This document shows positions 52,284 to 63,615 of a stretch of DNA of 64,000 nucleotides, piece by piece. How positions within the stretch are numbered: position 1 is the first letter of the stretch; each line of letters opens with the position of its first letter. The stretch is from Nephrocerus scutellatus. Lineage: Eukaryota > Arthropoda > Insecta > Diptera > Pipunculidae. Below the pieces are notes generated by a model. That model did no database searches, had not been told where the DNA came from, and was given only the letters and a program-made list of their open reading frames with translations. Both the position numbers and the translations under genes were made by a program. Where the stretch lies: assembly GCA_947095585.1 (NCBI GenBank), contig OX352761.1, positions 67,225,823 through 67,289,822 on the forward strand. Direction: 5' to 3'.

Positions 52284-52595
52284 AGTTAACAAAAACTCAA
52301 GAATAAACTTTAAAAAAATATATTTTTGCAGGCAGTAAGCCTGACCTTTATTCAATTCAAATATCAACTAAATTGACAATAATTCAATACTTATAATAAT
52401 ACCTCGCTTTTAGCTACTTGCAAATGTGTAGAAATGTGTAGATCGTTTAGTCAGCATTTCCGTTGCATTTCTGTTGTTCGTGGGAAATTGAATTGTGGAT
52501 CGTCTGTTCAGCATTTCCATTGAATTGCAATATTCTTTTGTGGTGAATGCCCCAGACGCTTGGTCATCAGTTTAGTTTCCTATTTCTTGTTAATT
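52284..52595 (-). repeat. 5' LTR of minus-strand gypsy element
   Basis: Same as the 3' LTR except for four differences noticed (for example GGCAGTAAGCC/GGCAGTTAGCC, AAATTGACAAT/AAATTTACAAT). On the plus strand it is followed by TATA, the target duplication, and then the continuing repeat unit (CAAACATCAAACACTAAAACC). Confidence 0.9.
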
Positions 52596-52885
52596 TATAC
52601 AAACATCAAACACTAAAACCAGTTTCCAGTAAAATAATTATATAAAATACACCTATGCTTCCTCAGCACCCTCTGTCGCTGAACAGCATAACAATTAATT
52701 TTCCCCGAATGCAGCAATTTATTTTGGGAAGTTGAGGCAACTACTCGCAGAATGCTTATGTCAAATAATATGTAGGTCAATCGGTATTTTTCTTGTCAAA
52801 GTGTTGTGTTTCTGTTTTTTTTCTTTGTTCGTTTTTAAATTTATTAATTAATAATTATCGCGTGTGCAAAGTTTAATTGTGTATA

Positions 52886-53205
52886 ATGTCGATAGGGCTG
52901 GGGCAAAATCCAGCACCTAGCCCTGAAAACGAACCCAATGCATTTCACATGCATCTAAAAGTAGTCGAATTTGCTGCTGTGCAAAATCAACAGGTCAGTG
53001 TAAATTATTATTGCAAAGGACATGCCTTCTGCTTTTCCTTTTATTTGTATTTGTTTCATCTACCATTAAATGTAGGCAGGCAACGAGAATTGCTGAACGA
53101 AAGAAATTCCGCAACAATCAAAAGCAAAAACCTGCCACTATAGTGAATGGCAGACCTGCTGTCAGCGGCAACAGAATTTGTAAACATGAAACTCCTGCCC
53201 TTTAG
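52886..53205 (+). CDS. Putative two-exon minigene, array unit 1
   Basis: Exon 1 from ATG 52,886 to 52,993 (108 nt: MSIGLGQNPAPSPENEPNAF and on to AAVQNQQ), intron 52,994-53,079 (GTCAGT donor, pyrimidine-rich TTCCTTTTATTTG, acceptor GTAGGCAG), exon 2 53,080-53,205 (126 nt: ATRIAERKKFRNNQKQKPAT to HETPAL, stop). Spliced it gives 77 residues, basic in the second half. No domain recognised. Only this copy keeps the frame: units 2-4 carry 11 extra bases in exon 1. It may be a captured host gene fragment, a spliced leader of the repeat itself, or chance. It ends 15 bp before the primer-binding site of the fossil LTR. Confidence 0.3.
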
Positions 53206-53220
53206 GAAACAATTGGTAAA

Positions 53221-53813
53221 GCCCCACGTTGGGTGCCATTTGTTATGTAGCGAGGTCCCACTAGAGGTTCTGACACTAGCAAGGACGTCGCGATACGCTC
53301 GCGGTTGCTAAGCTTAGCTCGTCGAACGAGCAGTCCTTGTCACTTACCAATGATACCTCCTCATGAACAAAAAAATTTGTACTTATGGGAAAATAAAAAG
53401 AGGGAAATTGGGATATGGGATAAGTAGGAACGAGGAACTCTCGGTCTAGATGCAGTCAGGTCATTCCCTTTTAAACACTTATAGCTAAACTATTTCTAAA
53501 TCCTATAATTACATTAAAACTAAAAAAAAATACTTTAGTAGAAAAGGAATTTTTCTTTATTTTTTTTCTTCAGGAAAAATTTTTTTTTGCCTACAATCTA
53601 ATAACTAAAAACTAAAGGAATGACCTGATTGCGTGTATACCGAGCCCTCACAAAACTATCGAGGAAAGGTCGACTTCGTTTAGTACATCAGTCCACGGTA
53701 CGTCAAGTCATTATCTGGAAAACGCTGAGAAAACCCACCGCGCAGGATCATCGATCCTAACCACACACCTTCACCAGTACGTCTACTCGCTTATAGTGTT
53801 AACACTATTAACA
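53221..53813 (-). repeat. Fossil primer-binding site and LTR, unit 1
   Basis: Primer-binding site at 53,221-53,238, then LTR from TGTTATGTAG (53,241) to about 53,813. Same family as 25,251-25,752. Carries an extra ATGAACAAAAAAATTTGTAC segment absent from the 25-kb copy. Confidence 0.55.
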
Positions 53814-54269
53814 AGTAGCAAATCAAATAAAGAAAAATACCTCCAACCCGCAGGGCAAAGGCAATAAAAATGACCTCACGAACTCTTCATATAAAATCAA
53901 ATTTTTTATTAATTGTGTAATATTAATAATGAGTGCAAATATTTATAATTTAAAAATGACTATTCGATTCAAATAATGCGTAAATATATAATACATATAA
54001 AAAGGATTTCAGAGCTATTTATTTATTTGATTATTATTATAAATTATTAGATAGTGATTATTTCAAAAAAAATATAAAAAAAAAAAAGTAGTTAGTAAAA
54101 GGCAAATGTGAATAATAGCTTACTTGGTGTTTTCCTTCAAGGATATCCTGCATGCATGATCTCGATGAGGTACCTTCTGTGACGTTAATTAGATAATTAC
54201 TCAAACTACTAAACGCAGTTCACACCAATTAAATATACTCGAATTTTCGTTAGAATTAAATAACTTCAA

Positions 54270-54425
54270 CAATAAAAAAACTCAATTTAAATCGATAAAA
54301 AGAACTAAATTTTATATCAAAATCAAAAGAAACTCGATTCTAAATCAATATAAAAAAACTCAATTTTAAATCAAAATTATAAAAAACTCGATTTTTAATC
54401 GATATAAAAAAACTCAAATTTCAAA
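54270..54425. repeat. A/T-rich TCGAT array, unit 1
   Basis: Repeats of AACTCGATT(C/T)TAAATC and ATCGATATAAAAAAACTC, about 28 bp apart. Confidence 0.7.
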
Positions 54426-55235
54426 TTTAAAAATGACAATAAAAAACTCAGCCGCACAGTTTGGGAAGCAGTCCTCTTTTTTTTCTTTTAGATTATAAAA
54501 CTTCACTTGAGAAATTTATTCTCTCGGGCTTTTCAAATTATGTGATTCGTGTCTCGGGTGGGCTGAGATAGCTACGAAGATGGCAGATGGTCGTTGTTGT
54601 AGTTTAGAATCAAATGCACTTATGGTTTTTGTAGCACCCTCATAAGAAATTAATGTTTAGCAGTTTTTTCTTCTTCTATATAAATTTTCACCCTTCTTAG
54701 TAAAGTACTTTAGCCTGACCAAATTTTATCGCAAGTTTCTTACGACTATTCGCTTTTCACTATCAAAAAGTCACTTTTTCTTCAATATAAAATTTTCTCT
54801 TATCTTAACAAAGCACTTTTGCCAGAAAAAAGTTAATGCAAGTCTTTATGACTATTTGCTTTTCACTATCAAAAATTCACTTTTTCTTCAATATAAAATT
54901 TTCTTTTCTAGTAAAACTGTTTCTATATGTGGGCCTTTGCCTACCTACGATGCTAACTACTCTTCTAGGCTATATCCCTTGACGACGATGAAATCTCGAT
55001 TTTGATCACCGCTGTAGGCTTTCCGTTGATAGCAAAAATCCAACTAACTTCCTAATTGCCAATCTTCGACTCCTTATCTCCCTCATCGACCGACCACCAC
55101 AACCAATCGAACATTCTAGAAATAATTTCGGCGAAAAATATTATTCTGTCCCTTGTCTTCTCCTTTTTGTCACTATTTAAATAGCGCGTAAGCTATGTCC
55201 TATTTCCGTCCTTTTTAAATTCTCTATATTAACTT
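54426..55235. repeat. Unit 1 modules, noncoding
   Basis: CAGCCGCACAGTTTGGGAAG, TTAGATTATAAAACTTCACT, GTAGCACCCTCATAAGAAAT, then two tandem copies of the TTTTCACTATCAAAAA(T/G)TCACTTTTTC block. No gene. Confidence 0.7.
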
Positions 55236-55550
55236 CGCGTGCACGTGGCTGGCTGGCTGGCTGGTCAGATTTTCAGATCAATTTTTAACCCACTTCCCAT
55301 AGCCCGATTTTATTTAAATTTTGCACACATGTATATTTCCGGTGACAACACTTTCTTTGAGGCTCCTTGGACCTCGGGGTCGTGGGGCTCCCATACAAAT
55401 ATTTTACAAAATTTACCCGATTTACTTAAAATTTTATATACATGTGTATCTCTGATGGACAACACTTTTTGTAAAAATTTTGGATACCCGTCGTGGTTTT
55501 GGTCGTGGAGCCCCGATTTTCTTCAAGTTTTATATACGTGTGAAACAATT
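55236..55550. repeat. Degenerate ~110-bp repeats, unit 1/2 border
   Basis: ACGTGGCTGGCTGGCTGG, GTATATTTCCGGTGACAACA, GACCTCGGGGTCGTGGGGCT and TGTGTATCTCTGATGGACAA. Matches 41.5-42.0 kb and 58,570-58,900; open frames (55,239-55,592) are repeat artefacts. Confidence 0.7.
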
Positions 55551-55849
55551 ATTAATATACAAACATCAAACACTCAAACCAGTTTCCAGTAAAATAATTA
55601 TCTAAAATACAACTATGCTTCCCCAGCACCCTCTGTCGCTGAACAGCATAAAAATTAATTTCCCCCGAATGCAGGAATTTATTTTGGGATGTTGAGGCAA
55701 CTACTCGCAGAATACTTAAGTTAAATCAAGATGTAGGTCAGTCGGTATTTTTCTTGTCGTGTTCTTGTGTTGCGTTTCTGTTTTTTTTTCTTTGTTCGTT
55801 TTTAAATTTATTAATTAATAAATATCGCGTGTGCAAAGTTTAATTGTGC

Positions 55850-56183
55850 ATGGAGTCGATAGGGCTGGGGAAAAATCCAGCCCCTAGCCCTGAAAACAAT
55901 TGGATAACGAACACAATGCATTTCACATGCATCTAAAGGTAGTCGAATTTGCTGCTATGCAAAATCAACAGGTAAGTGTAAATTATTATTGCAAAGGACA
56001 TGCCTTCTGCTTTTCCTTTTATTTGTATTTGTTTCATCTCCCATTAAATGTAGGCAGGCAACGAGAATTGCTGAACGAAAGAAATTCCGCAACAATCAAA
56101 AGCAAAAACCTGCCACTATAGTGAATGGCAGACCTGCTGTCAGCGGCAACAGAATTTGTAAACATGAAACTCCTGCCCTTTAG
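55850..56183 (+). pseudogene. Minigene-like segment, unit 2
   Basis: Same layout as unit 1 with a consensus donor CAACAGGTAAGTG at 55,967-55,979 and the same acceptor region, exon 2 open to 56,183. Exon 1 has AATTGGATAAC more than unit 1, which shifts the frame from the ATG at 55,850 to an early stop. A start further in (TTG) would keep the frame. Confidence 0.3.
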
Positions 56184-56198
56184 GAAACAATTGGTAAA

Positions 56199-56774
56199 GC
56201 CCCACGTTGGGTGCCATTTGTTATGTAGCGAGGTCCCACTAGGGGTTCTGACACTAGCAATGACGTCGCGATACGCTCGCGGTTGCTAAGCTTAGCTCGT
56301 CGAACGAGCAGTCCTTGTCACTTACCAGTGATACCTCCTCATGAACAAAAAAATTTGTACTTATGGGAAAATAAAAAGAGGGAAATTGGGATATGGGATA
56401 AGTAGGAACGAGGAACTCTCGGTCTTGATGCAGTCAGGTCATTCCCTTTTAAACACTTATATCTAAATTATTTCTACATCCTATAATTACATTAAAACTA
56501 AAAAAAATACTTTAGTAGAAAAGGAATTTTTCTTTATTTTTTTTTCTTCAGGAAATTTTTTTTTTGCCTACAACTAAAAACTAAACTGATTGAGTCTATA
56601 CCGAGCCCTCACAAAACTATCGAGGAAAGGTCGACTTCGTTTAGTACATCAGTCCACGGTACGTCAAGTCATTATCTGGAAAACGCTGAGAAAACCCACC
56701 GCGCAGGATCATCGATCCTAACCACACACCTTCACCAGTACGTCTACTCGCTTATAGTGTTAACACTATTAACA
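56199..56774 (-). repeat. Fossil primer-binding site and LTR, unit 2
   Basis: Primer-binding site 56,199-56,216, LTR from 56,219 to about 56,774. A 17-bp piece (AAAGGAATGACCTG region) is lost relative to unit 1. Confidence 0.55.
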
Positions 56775-57244
56775 AGTAGCAAATCAAATAATGAAAAATA
56801 CCTCCAACCCGCAGGGCAAAGGCAATAAAAATGACCTCACGAACTCTTCATATAAAATCAAATTTTTTATTAATTGTGTAATATTAATAATGAGTGCAAA
56901 TATTTATAATTTAAAAATGACTATACGATTCAAATAATGCGTAAATATATATTACATAAAAAAAGGATTTCAGAGCTATTTATTTATTTGATTATTATTA
57001 TAAATTATTAGATAGTGATTATTTAAAAAAAATATAAAAAAATAAAAAAAAACGGCTTTTAGTAGTTAGTAAAAGGCAAATGTGAATAATAGCTTACTTG
57101 GTGTTTTCCTTCAAGGATATCCTGCATGCATGATCTCGATGAGGTACCTTCTGTGACGTTAATTAGATAATTACTCAAACTACTAAACGCAGTTCACACC
57201 AATTATATATATTCGAATTTTCGTTAGAATTAAATAACTTCAAC

Positions 57245-57425
57245 AATAAAAAAACTCAATTTAAATCGATAAAAAGAACTAAATTTTATATCAAAATCAG
57301 AAGAAACTCGATTCTAAATCAATATAAAAACACTCAATTTTAAATCAAAATTATAAAAAACTCGATTTTTAATCGATATAAAAAAACTCAAATTTCAAAT
57401 TTAAAAATGACAATAAAAAACTCAG
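57245..57425. repeat. A/T-rich TCGAT array, unit 2
   Basis: Same as in the other units; followed by CAGCCGCACAGTTTGGGAAG and a T22-type run at about 57,451. Confidence 0.7.
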
Positions 57426-58570
57426 CCGCACAGTTTGGGAAGCAGTCCTCTTTTTTTTTTTTTTTTTTTTCTTTTAGATTATAAAACTATCACTTGAGAA
57501 ATTTATTCTCTGGGGCTTTTCAAATTATGTGATTCGTGTCTCGGGTGAGCTGAGATAGCTACGACGATGGCACGATGGTCGTTGTTTTAGTTTAGAATCA
57601 AATACACTTATGGTTTTTGTAGCACCCTCATAAGAAATTTATGTTTAGCAGTTCTTTCTTCTTCTATATGAATTTTCACCCGTCTTAGTAAAGTACTTTA
57701 GCCTGACCAAATTTTATCGCAAGTTTCTTACGACTATTCGCTTTTCACTATCAAAAATTCACTTTTTCTTCAATATAAAATTTTCTTTTCTAGTAAAACT
57801 GTCTCTATGTGTGGGCCTTTGCCTACCTACGATGCTAACTACTCTTCTAGGCTATATCCCTTGACGACTATGAAATCTCGATTTTGAACACCGCTGTAGG
57901 CTTTCCGTTGATAGCAAAAATCCAACTAACTTCCTAATTGCCAGAATCAAATGCACTTATGGTTTTTGTAGCAACCTCATAAGAAATTAATGTTTAGCAG
58001 TTTTTTCTTCTTCTATATAAATTTTTACCCGTCTTAGTAAAGTACTTTAGCCTGACCAAATTTTATCGCAAGTTTCTTACGACTATTCGCTTTTCACTAT
58101 CAAAAAGTCACTTTTTCTTCAATATAAAATTTTCTCTTATCTTAACAAAGCACTTTTGCCAGAAAAAAGTTAATGCAAGTCTTTATGACTATTTGCTTTT
58201 CACTATCAAAATTTCACTTTTTCTTCAATATAAAATTTTCTTTTCTAGTAAAACTGTTTCTATATGTGGGCCTTTGCCTACCTACGATGCTAACTACTCT
58301 TCTAGGCTATATCCCTTGACGACGATGAAATCTCGATTTTGAACACCGCTGTAGGCTTTCCGTTGATAGCAAAAATCCAACTAACTTCCTAATTGCCAAT
58401 CTTCGACTCCTTATCTCCCTCATCGACCGACCACCACAACCAATCGAACATTCTAGAAATAATTTCGGCGAAAAATATTATTCTGTCCCTTGTCTTCTCC
58501 TTTTTGTCACTATTTAAATAGCGCGTAAGCTATGTCCTATTTCCGTCCTTTTTAAATTCTCTATATTAAC
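57426..58570. repeat. Unit 2 modules with internal partial duplication
   Basis: The stretch from GAATCAAAT(A/G)CACTTATGGTT through TTGATAGCAAAAATCCAACT occurs twice (about 57,595-57,945 and 57,952-58,400), joined at TTGCC/AGAATC. This makes the unit about 380-500 bp longer than its neighbours. No gene. Confidence 0.75.
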
Positions 58571-58910
58571 TTCGCGTGCACGTGGCTGGCTGGCTGGCTG
58601 GTCAGATTTTCAGATCAATTTTTAACCCACTTCCCATAGCCCGATTTTATTTAAATTTTGCACACATGTATATTTCCGGTGACAACACTTTCTTTGAGGC
58701 TCCTTGGACCTCGGGGTCGTGGGGCTCCCATACAAATATTTTACAAAATTTACCCGATTTACTTAAAATTTTATATACATGTGTATCTCTGATGGACAAC
58801 ACTTTTTGTAAAAATTTTGGATACCCGTCGTGGTTTTGGTCGTGGAGCCCCAAATTTTTTTTAAAAAAATTAACCCGATTTTCTTCAAGTTTTATATACG
58901 TGTGAAACAA
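58571..58910. repeat. Degenerate ~110-bp repeats, unit 2/3 border
   Basis: Near identical to 55,236-55,550 but with an extra AATTTTTTTTAAAAAAATTA segment at 58,853. Confidence 0.7.
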
Positions 58911-59211
58911 TTATTAATATACAAACATCAAACACTCAAACCAGTTTCCAGTAAAATAATTATCTAAAATACAACTATGCTTCCCCAGCACCCTCTGTCG
59001 CTGAACAGCATAACAATTAATTTCCCCCGAATGCAGGAATTTATTTTGGGATGTTGAGGCAACTACTCGCAGAATGCTTAAGTTAAATCAAGATGTAGGT
59101 CAGTCGGTATTTTTCTTGTCGTGTTCTTGTGTTGCGTTTCTGTTTTTTTTTCTTTGTTCGTTTTTAAATTTATTAATTAATAAATATCGCGTGTGCAAAG
59201 TTTAATTGTGC

Positions 59212-59545
59212 ATGGAGTCGATAGGGCTGGGGAAAAATCCAGCCCCTAGCCCTGAAAACAATTGGATAACGAACACAATGCATTTCACATGCATCTAAAG
59301 GTAGTCGAATTTGCTGCTATGCAAAATCAATAGGTAAGTGTAAATTATTATTGCAAAGGACATGCCTTCCGCTTTTCCTTTTATTTGTATTTGTTTCATC
59401 TCCCATTAAATGTAGGCAGGCAACGAGAATTGCTGAACGAAAGAAATTCCGCAACAATCAAAAGCAAAAACCTGCCACTATAGTGAATGGCAGACCTGCT
59501 GTCAGCGGCAACAGAATTTGTAAACATGAAACTCCTGCCCTTTAG
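59212..59545 (+). pseudogene. Minigene-like segment, unit 3
   Basis: As unit 2, but the codon before the donor is TAG (AATAGGTAAGTG at about 59,328), adding a stop to the shifted exon 1. Exon 2 open to 59,545. Confidence 0.3.
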
Positions 59546-59560
59546 GAAACAATTGGTAAA

Positions 59561-60143
59561 GCCCCACGTTGGGTGCCATTTGTTATGTAGCGAGGTCCCA
59601 CTAGGGGTTCTGACACTAGCAATGACGTCGCGATACGCTCGCGGTTGCTAAGCTTAGCTCGTCGAACGAGCAGTCCTTGTCACTTACCAGTGATACCTCC
59701 TCATGAACAAAAAAATTTGTACTTATGGGAAAATAAAAAGAGGGAAATTGGGATATGGGATAAGTAGGAACGAGGAACTCTCGGTCTTGATGCAGTCAGG
59801 CCATTCCCTTTTAAACACTTATATCTAAATTATTTCTACATCCTATAATTACATTAAAACTAAAAAAAATACTTTAGTAGAAAAGGAATTTTTCTTTATT
59901 TTTTTTTCTTCAGGAAATTTTTTTTTGCCTACAACTAAAAACTAAAGGAATGACCTGATTGAGTCTATACCGAGCCCTCACAAAACTAACGAGGAAAGGT
60001 CGACTTCGTTTAGTACATCAGTCCACGGTACGTCAAGTCATTATCTGGAAAACGCTGAGAAAACCCACCGCGCAGGATCATCGATCCTAACCACACACCT
60101 TCACCAGTACGTCTACTCGCTTATAGTGTTAACACTATTAACA
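59561..60143 (-). repeat. Fossil primer-binding site and LTR, unit 3
   Basis: Primer-binding site 59,561-59,578, LTR from 59,581 to about 60,143. Very close to unit 2. Confidence 0.55.
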
Positions 60144-60607
60144 AGTAGCAAATCAAATAAAGAAAAATACCTCCAACCCGCAGGGCAAAGGCAATAAAAA
60201 TGACCTCACGAACTCTTCATATAAAATCAAATTTTTTATTAATTGTGTAATATTAATAATGAGTGCAAATATTTATAATTTAAAAATGACTATTCGATTC
60301 AAATAATGCGTAAATATATATTACATATAAAAAGGATTTCAGAGCTATTTATTTATTTGATTATTATTATAAATTATTAGATAGTGATTATTTAAAAAAA
60401 ATATAAAAAAATAAAAAAAACGGCTTTTAGTAGTTAGTAAAAGGCAAATGTGAATAATAGCTTACTTGGTGTTTTCCTTCAAGGATATCCTGCATGCATG
60501 ATCTCGATGAGGTACCTTCTGTGACGTTAATTAGATAATTACTCAAACTACTAAACGCAGTTCAAACCAATTATATATATTCGAATTTTCGTTAGAATTA
60601 AATAACT

Positions 60608-60790
60608 TCAACAATAAAAAAACTCAATTTAAATCGATAAAAAGAACTAAATTTTATATCAAAATCAGAAGAAACTCGATTCTAAATCAATATAAAAACA
60701 CTCAATTTTAAATCAAAATTATAAAAAACTCGATTTTTAATCGATATAAAAAAACTCAAATTTCAAATTTAAAAATGACAATAAAAAACT
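60608..60790. repeat. A/T-rich TCGAT array, unit 3
   Basis: Repeats as in units 1 and 2, followed by the same CAGCCGCACAG block and a shorter T-run. Confidence 0.7.
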
Positions 60791-61490
60791 CAGCCGCACA
60801 GTTTGGGAAGCAGTCCTCTTTTTTTTTTTTTTTTCTTTTAGATTATAAAACTATCACTTGAGAAATTTATTCTTTGGGGCTTTTCAAATTATGTGATTCG
60901 TGTCTCGGGTGAGCTGAGATAGCTACGACGATGGCACGATGGTCGTTGTTTTAGTTTAGAATCAAATACACTTATGGTTTTTGTAGCACCCTCATAAGAA
61001 ATTTATGTTTAGCAGTTCTTTCTTCTTCTATATGAATTTTCACCCGTCTTAGTAAAGTACTTTAGCCTGACCAAATTTTATCGCAAGTTTCTTACGACTA
61101 TTCGCTTTTCACTATCAAAAATTCACTTTTTCTTCAATATAAAATTTTCTTTTCTAGTAAAACTGTCTCTATGTGTGGGCCTTTGCCTACCTACGATGCT
61201 AACTACTCTTCTAGGCTATATCCCTTGACGACTATGAAATCTCGATTTTGAACACCGCTGTAGGCTTTCCGTTGATAGCAAAAATCCAACTAACTTCCTA
61301 ATTGTCAATCTTCGACTCCTTATCTCTCCATCGACCGACCACCACAACCAGTTTTCCCGCCATCGAATTTCGGCGAAAAATATTATTCTGTCCCTTGTCT
61401 TCTCCTTTTTGTCACTATTGAAATAGCGCGTAAGCTATGTCCTATTTCCGTCCTTTTTAATTTCTCTATATTAACTTCGCGTGCACGTGG
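60791..61490. repeat. Unit 3 modules, noncoding
   Basis: TTAGATTATAAAACTATCAC, GTAGCACCCTCATAAGAAAT, TTTTCACTATCAAAAATTCA and TATTATTCTGTCCCTTGTCT blocks in the usual order, single copy. No gene. Confidence 0.7.
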
Positions 61491-61800
61491 ATGGCTGGCT
61501 GGCTGGTCAGATTTTCAGATCAATTTTTAACCCACTTCCCATAGCCCGATTTTATTGAAATTTTACACACATGTATATTTCCGTTGACAATACTTTCTTT
61601 GAGGCTCCTCGGACCTCGGGGTCGTGGGGCTCCCATACAAATATTTTACAAAATTTAACCGATTTTCTTAAAATTTTATATACATGTGTATCTCCGATGT
61701 ACAACACTTTTTGTAAAAATTTTGGATACGTCGTGGAGCCCCAAATTTTTTTTTTAAAAATTAACCCGATTTTCTTCAAGTTTTATATAGGTGTGAAAAA
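61491..61800. repeat. Degenerate ~110-bp repeats, unit 3/4 border
   Basis: ATGGCTGGCTGGCTGGTCAG, GTATATTTCCGTTGACAATA and TGTGTATCTCCGATGTACAA; more diverged than the two borders before it. Confidence 0.7.
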
Positions 61801-62068
61801 ATTATTAATATACAAACATCAAACACTAAAACCAGTTTCGAGTAAAATAATTATCTAAAATACACCTATGCTTCCCAATACCCTCTGTCGTTGAACATCA
61901 TAACAATTAATTTCCCCCGAATGCAGCAATATATTTTGCGAAGTTGAGGTAACTACTCGCAGAATGCTTATGTCAAATCAAGATGTGTTGTGTCTGTTTT
62001 TTTTCTTTGTTCGTTTTTAAATTAATTAATTAATAAATATCGCGTGTGCAAAGTTTAATTGTGTATAG

Positions 62069-62394
62069 TGTCGATAGGGCTGGGGCAAAATCCAGCCCCT
62101 AGCTCTGAAAACAATTGGATAACGAACCCAATGCATTTCACATGCATCTAAAGGTAGTCGAATTTGCTGCTGTGCAAAATCAACAAGTAAGTGTAAATTA
62201 TTATTGCAAAGGACAGACCTTCTGCTTTTCCTTTTATTTGTATTTGTTTCAGCTACCATTAAATGTAGGTTGGCAACGAGAATTGCTGAACGAAAGAAAT
62301 TCCACAACAATCAGAAACAAAAACCTGCCACTATAGTGAATGGCAGACCCTGCTGTCAGCGGCAACAGAATTTTTAAACATGAAAATTCCTGCC
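62069..62394 (+). pseudogene. Minigene-like segment, unit 4
   Basis: Donor AACAAGTAAGTG near 62,183, exon-2 region with GTAGGTTGGCAACGAG so that the AG used in unit 1 is lost and only the GTAG acceptor remains. An extra C in GCAGACCCTGC shifts exon 2. Most diverged of the four. Confidence 0.25.
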
Positions 62395-62415
62395 CTTTAG
62401 GAAACAATTGGTCAA

Positions 62416-63014
62416 GCCCCACGTTGGGTGCCATTTGTTACGTAGCGAGGTACCAATCGATGTTCTGACACTGGCAAGGACGTTGCGACACGCTCGCGGT
62501 TGCTCGGCTTAGCTCGTCAAACGCAGTCCTTGTCACTTACCAGTGACATCTCCTCATGATCAAAAAAATTTGTACTTATGGGATATTAAAAAGAGGGAAA
62601 TTGGGATATGGGATAGGTAGGAACGAGGAAAAGAGGATCTCTCAGTCTAGATGCAGTCAGGCTATTCCCTTTTAAACACTTATATCTAAACTATTTCTAA
62701 ATCCTATAATTACCTTAAAACTAAAAAAAATACTTCAGTAGAAAAGGAATTTTTCTTTATTTTTTTTTTTCTTCAGGAAAAATTTTTTTTTGCCAACAAT
62801 CGAATAACTAAAAACTAAAGAAATGACCTGGTTGCGTCTATACCGATCACTCACAAAACCATCGAGGAAAGGTCGACTTCGTCCAGTACATCAGTCACCG
62901 GTCCGTCAAGTCATTATTTGGAAAACCCTGAGAAAACCCACCGCAGGATCATTGACCCCAACCACACATCTTCACCAGTACGTCTACTCGCTCATAGTGT
63001 TAACACTATTAACA
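62416..63014 (-). repeat. Fossil primer-binding site and LTR, unit 4
   Basis: Primer-binding site 62,416-62,433, LTR from TGTTACGTAG (62,436) to about 63,014. Shares CTCGGCTTAGCTCGTC(A/G)(A/G)AC with the copy at 25 kb rather than the CTAAGCTTAGC form of units 1-3. Confidence 0.55.
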
Positions 63015-63484
63015 AGTAGCAAATCAAATAAACAAAAATACCTCCAACCCGCAGGGCAAAGGCAATAAAAATGACCTCACGAATTCTTCATATAAAATCA
63101 AATATTTTATTAATTGTGTAATATTAATACTGAGCGCAAAAATTTATAATTTAAAAATGACTATTCGATTCAAATAATGCGTAAATATATATTACATATA
63201 ACAAGGATTTAAGAGCTATTTATTTATTTGCTTATTATTATAAATTATTAAAAGTGATTATTTCAAAAAAAAAAAAAATAAAAAAAAAACTGCTTTTAGT
63301 AGTTAGTAAAAGTCAAATGTAAATAATAGCTTACTTGGTGTTTTCCTTCAAGGATATCCTGCATGCATGATCTCGATGAGGTACCTGCTTTGGCGTTAAT
63401 TAGATAATTACTCAAACTACTAAACGCAGTCCACACCAATTAAAGATATTCGAATTTTCGTTAGAATTAAATAACTTCAACAAT

Positions 63485-63615
63485 AAAAAAACTCAATTTA
63501 AATCGATAAAAAGAACTAAATTTTTTATCAAAAGAAACTCGATTCTAAATCAATATAAAAAAACTAAATTTTAAATCAAAATTAGAAAAAACTCGATTTT
63601 AAATCGATATAAAAA
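63485..63615. repeat. A/T-rich TCGAT array, unit 4
   Basis: Shorter than in other units; followed directly by CATCTTAACAAAGCACTTTT, as at 41,005. Confidence 0.7.

Larger units (their letters stand above)
45553..52595 (-). mobile_element. Ty3/gypsy element with gag, pol and env, frameshifted
   Basis: Minus-strand element of 7,043 bp. LTRs at 52,284-52,595 (5') and 45,553-45,864 (3'), each 312 bp, four differences (about 1.3 percent). Flanked by TATA on both sides (45,549-45,552 and 52,596-52,599); the empty site AATTATTAATATACAAACATC exists in the array at 55,550 and 58,910. Primer-binding site TGGCGCCCGAGCAGGGAC lies next to the 5' LTR. Gag, pol and env are all recognisable but each is broken by frameshifts. 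An env gene and AGTTAAC/GTTAATT LTR termini fit an errantivirus-type gypsy. Confidence 0.92.

Noticed and set aside
62823..63068. 81-codon frame in the LTR of unit 4
   Set aside because: Lies in the fossil LTR, broken in other copies.
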